In this document: in pieces, positions 63,668 to 64,000 of the stretch
Layout: the number at the start of each line of letters is the position of its first letter
How positions within the stretch are numbered: the first letter of the stretch is position 1
From: Granulicatella balaenopterae
GTDB lineage: Bacteria > Bacillota > Bacilli > Lactobacillales > Aerococcaceae
Length of the DNA: 64,000 bases
Direction: 5' to 3'
Assembly: GCF_900111135.1 (NCBI RefSeq)
Contig: NZ_FOGF01000001.1
Span: 52,202 to 116,201 of the forward strand
Position numbers and translations under genes: made by a program
The notes under the pieces: generated by a model
What the model was told of the DNA's origin: nothing
The model's input: only the letters and a program-made list of their open reading frames with translations
Database searches by the model: none

Positions 63668-63874
63668 ACTGAGAGTGGTAAGACACTGTAAATTTTAGCC
63701 GGAAAGACTTCCCAACGATCAGGATTCCGACTATCCAGCAGAAGCTGGTGATAAGCTATAAAAGTATACTGTTAGAGATAACGACATTAGCTATTAATTT
63801 GCGATGACTATATAATAATATATACGAGCAAATTATGAGACGCTTTTTGCGATTTAAAATAAAATACAACCAAT

Positions 63875-63909
63875 AATAAAATAAAATAAAATAAAATAAA
63901 ATAAAATAA
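63875..63909. repeat. AAAAT pentanucleotide microsatellite
   Basis: About seven uninterrupted copies of AAAAT/ATAAA in non-coding DNA, followed by more A/T-rich imperfect copies to ~63937. Confidence 0.9.
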
Positions 63910-63935
63910 TTAAAAAATAACATAAATAAAATAAA

Positions 63936-63987
63936 AAAACCAGACTAACGAATGTGGGGAGAACCTATAGAAATTAGTCTGGTTTTT
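63936..63987. terminator. Bidirectional terminator at the right edge
   Basis: AAAACCAGACTAA pairs perfectly with TTAGTCTGGTTTT over a 25-nt loop, with A and T tracts on both sides; it may serve a gene converging from beyond the window. Confidence 0.8.
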
Positions 63988-64000
63988 ACTTTAAAAGCGA

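Larger units (their letters stand above)
63583..64000. other. Non-coding right end of the window
   Basis: No credible gene in 418 bp. It holds a long inverted repeat, a CCAGC/GCTGG hairpin near 63736-63750, an AAAAT microsatellite and a perfect terminator hairpin. A structured RNA cannot be excluded, but no family was recognised. Confidence 0.6.

Overview
The window is AT-rich, densely packed chromosomal DNA from a low-GC Gram-positive bacterium. Several conserved blocks have the gene order typical of Lactobacillales: cinA-recA; rpsU-yqeY-phoH-pgpH-ybeY-dgkA-era-recO; ylxM-ffh-rpsP-khpA-rimM-trmD. A Zur-controlled AdcA/histidine-triad operon, an FCT-like pilus cluster and a SirTM operon suggest a host-associated coccus, perhaps Aerococcaceae or Carnobacteriaceae. 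The family is an inference; there is no rRNA or tRNA in the window to fix it.

Layout. 1-6 kb: 3' part of cinA, LexA-boxed recA, HAD phosphatase, SH3b/amidase_3 cell-wall hydrolase, nfo and a Zur-type Fur protein. 6-13 kb: rpsU, a possible structured RNA, and the yqeY-to-recO housekeeping genes. 13-19.3 kb: a YesM/YesN-type two-component system next to an FbpABC/AfuABC-like ABC importer with catabolite-repression-like sites. 19.4-21.7 kb: rpsD with tandem promoters and a long leader, then a TipA-type MerR gene whose start is out of frame across an A AAA AAG heptamer. 21.7-28.6 kb: a compact pilus island (adhesin, signal-peptidase-like SipA without catalytic residues, pilin, class B sortase) between 148-bp direct repeats. 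28.8-34.1 kb: an extended SirTM operon (OYE-like flavoprotein, luciferase-like monooxygenase, GcvH-like carrier, macrodomain, sirtuin, lipoate ligase). 34.2-40.5 kb: a Zur-boxed zinc lipoprotein gene followed by a giant histidine-triad protein gene.

40.6-50.8 kb holds two MATE pumps, an NPP-type phosphodiesterase, a DUF1361 membrane protein, an M3 peptidase, a MazG-like protein, a Gfo/Idh/MocA oxidoreductase and a DEAD-box helicase. 50.8-52.9 kb holds an amino-acid-type ABC permease and ATPase behind a leader that encodes a 19-residue peptide with three consecutive Tyr codons and mutually exclusive hairpins, which looks like a transcription attenuator. 52.9-64 kb: lexA, tkt, a patatin-like protein, the SRP/ribosome maturation block, a DUF6110 protein with a P-type metal ATPase, and a structured non-coding tail.

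Connections visible within the window: LexA with recA and lexA boxes (SOS); Zur with the zinc-scavenging operon; a lipoylation/ADP-ribosylation pathway in one operon; and a self-contained pilus assembly module. The least ordinary items are the putative Tyr-codon attenuator, the MerR frameshift combined with an intact 19-bp-spacer operator, and the repeat-flanked pilus island.
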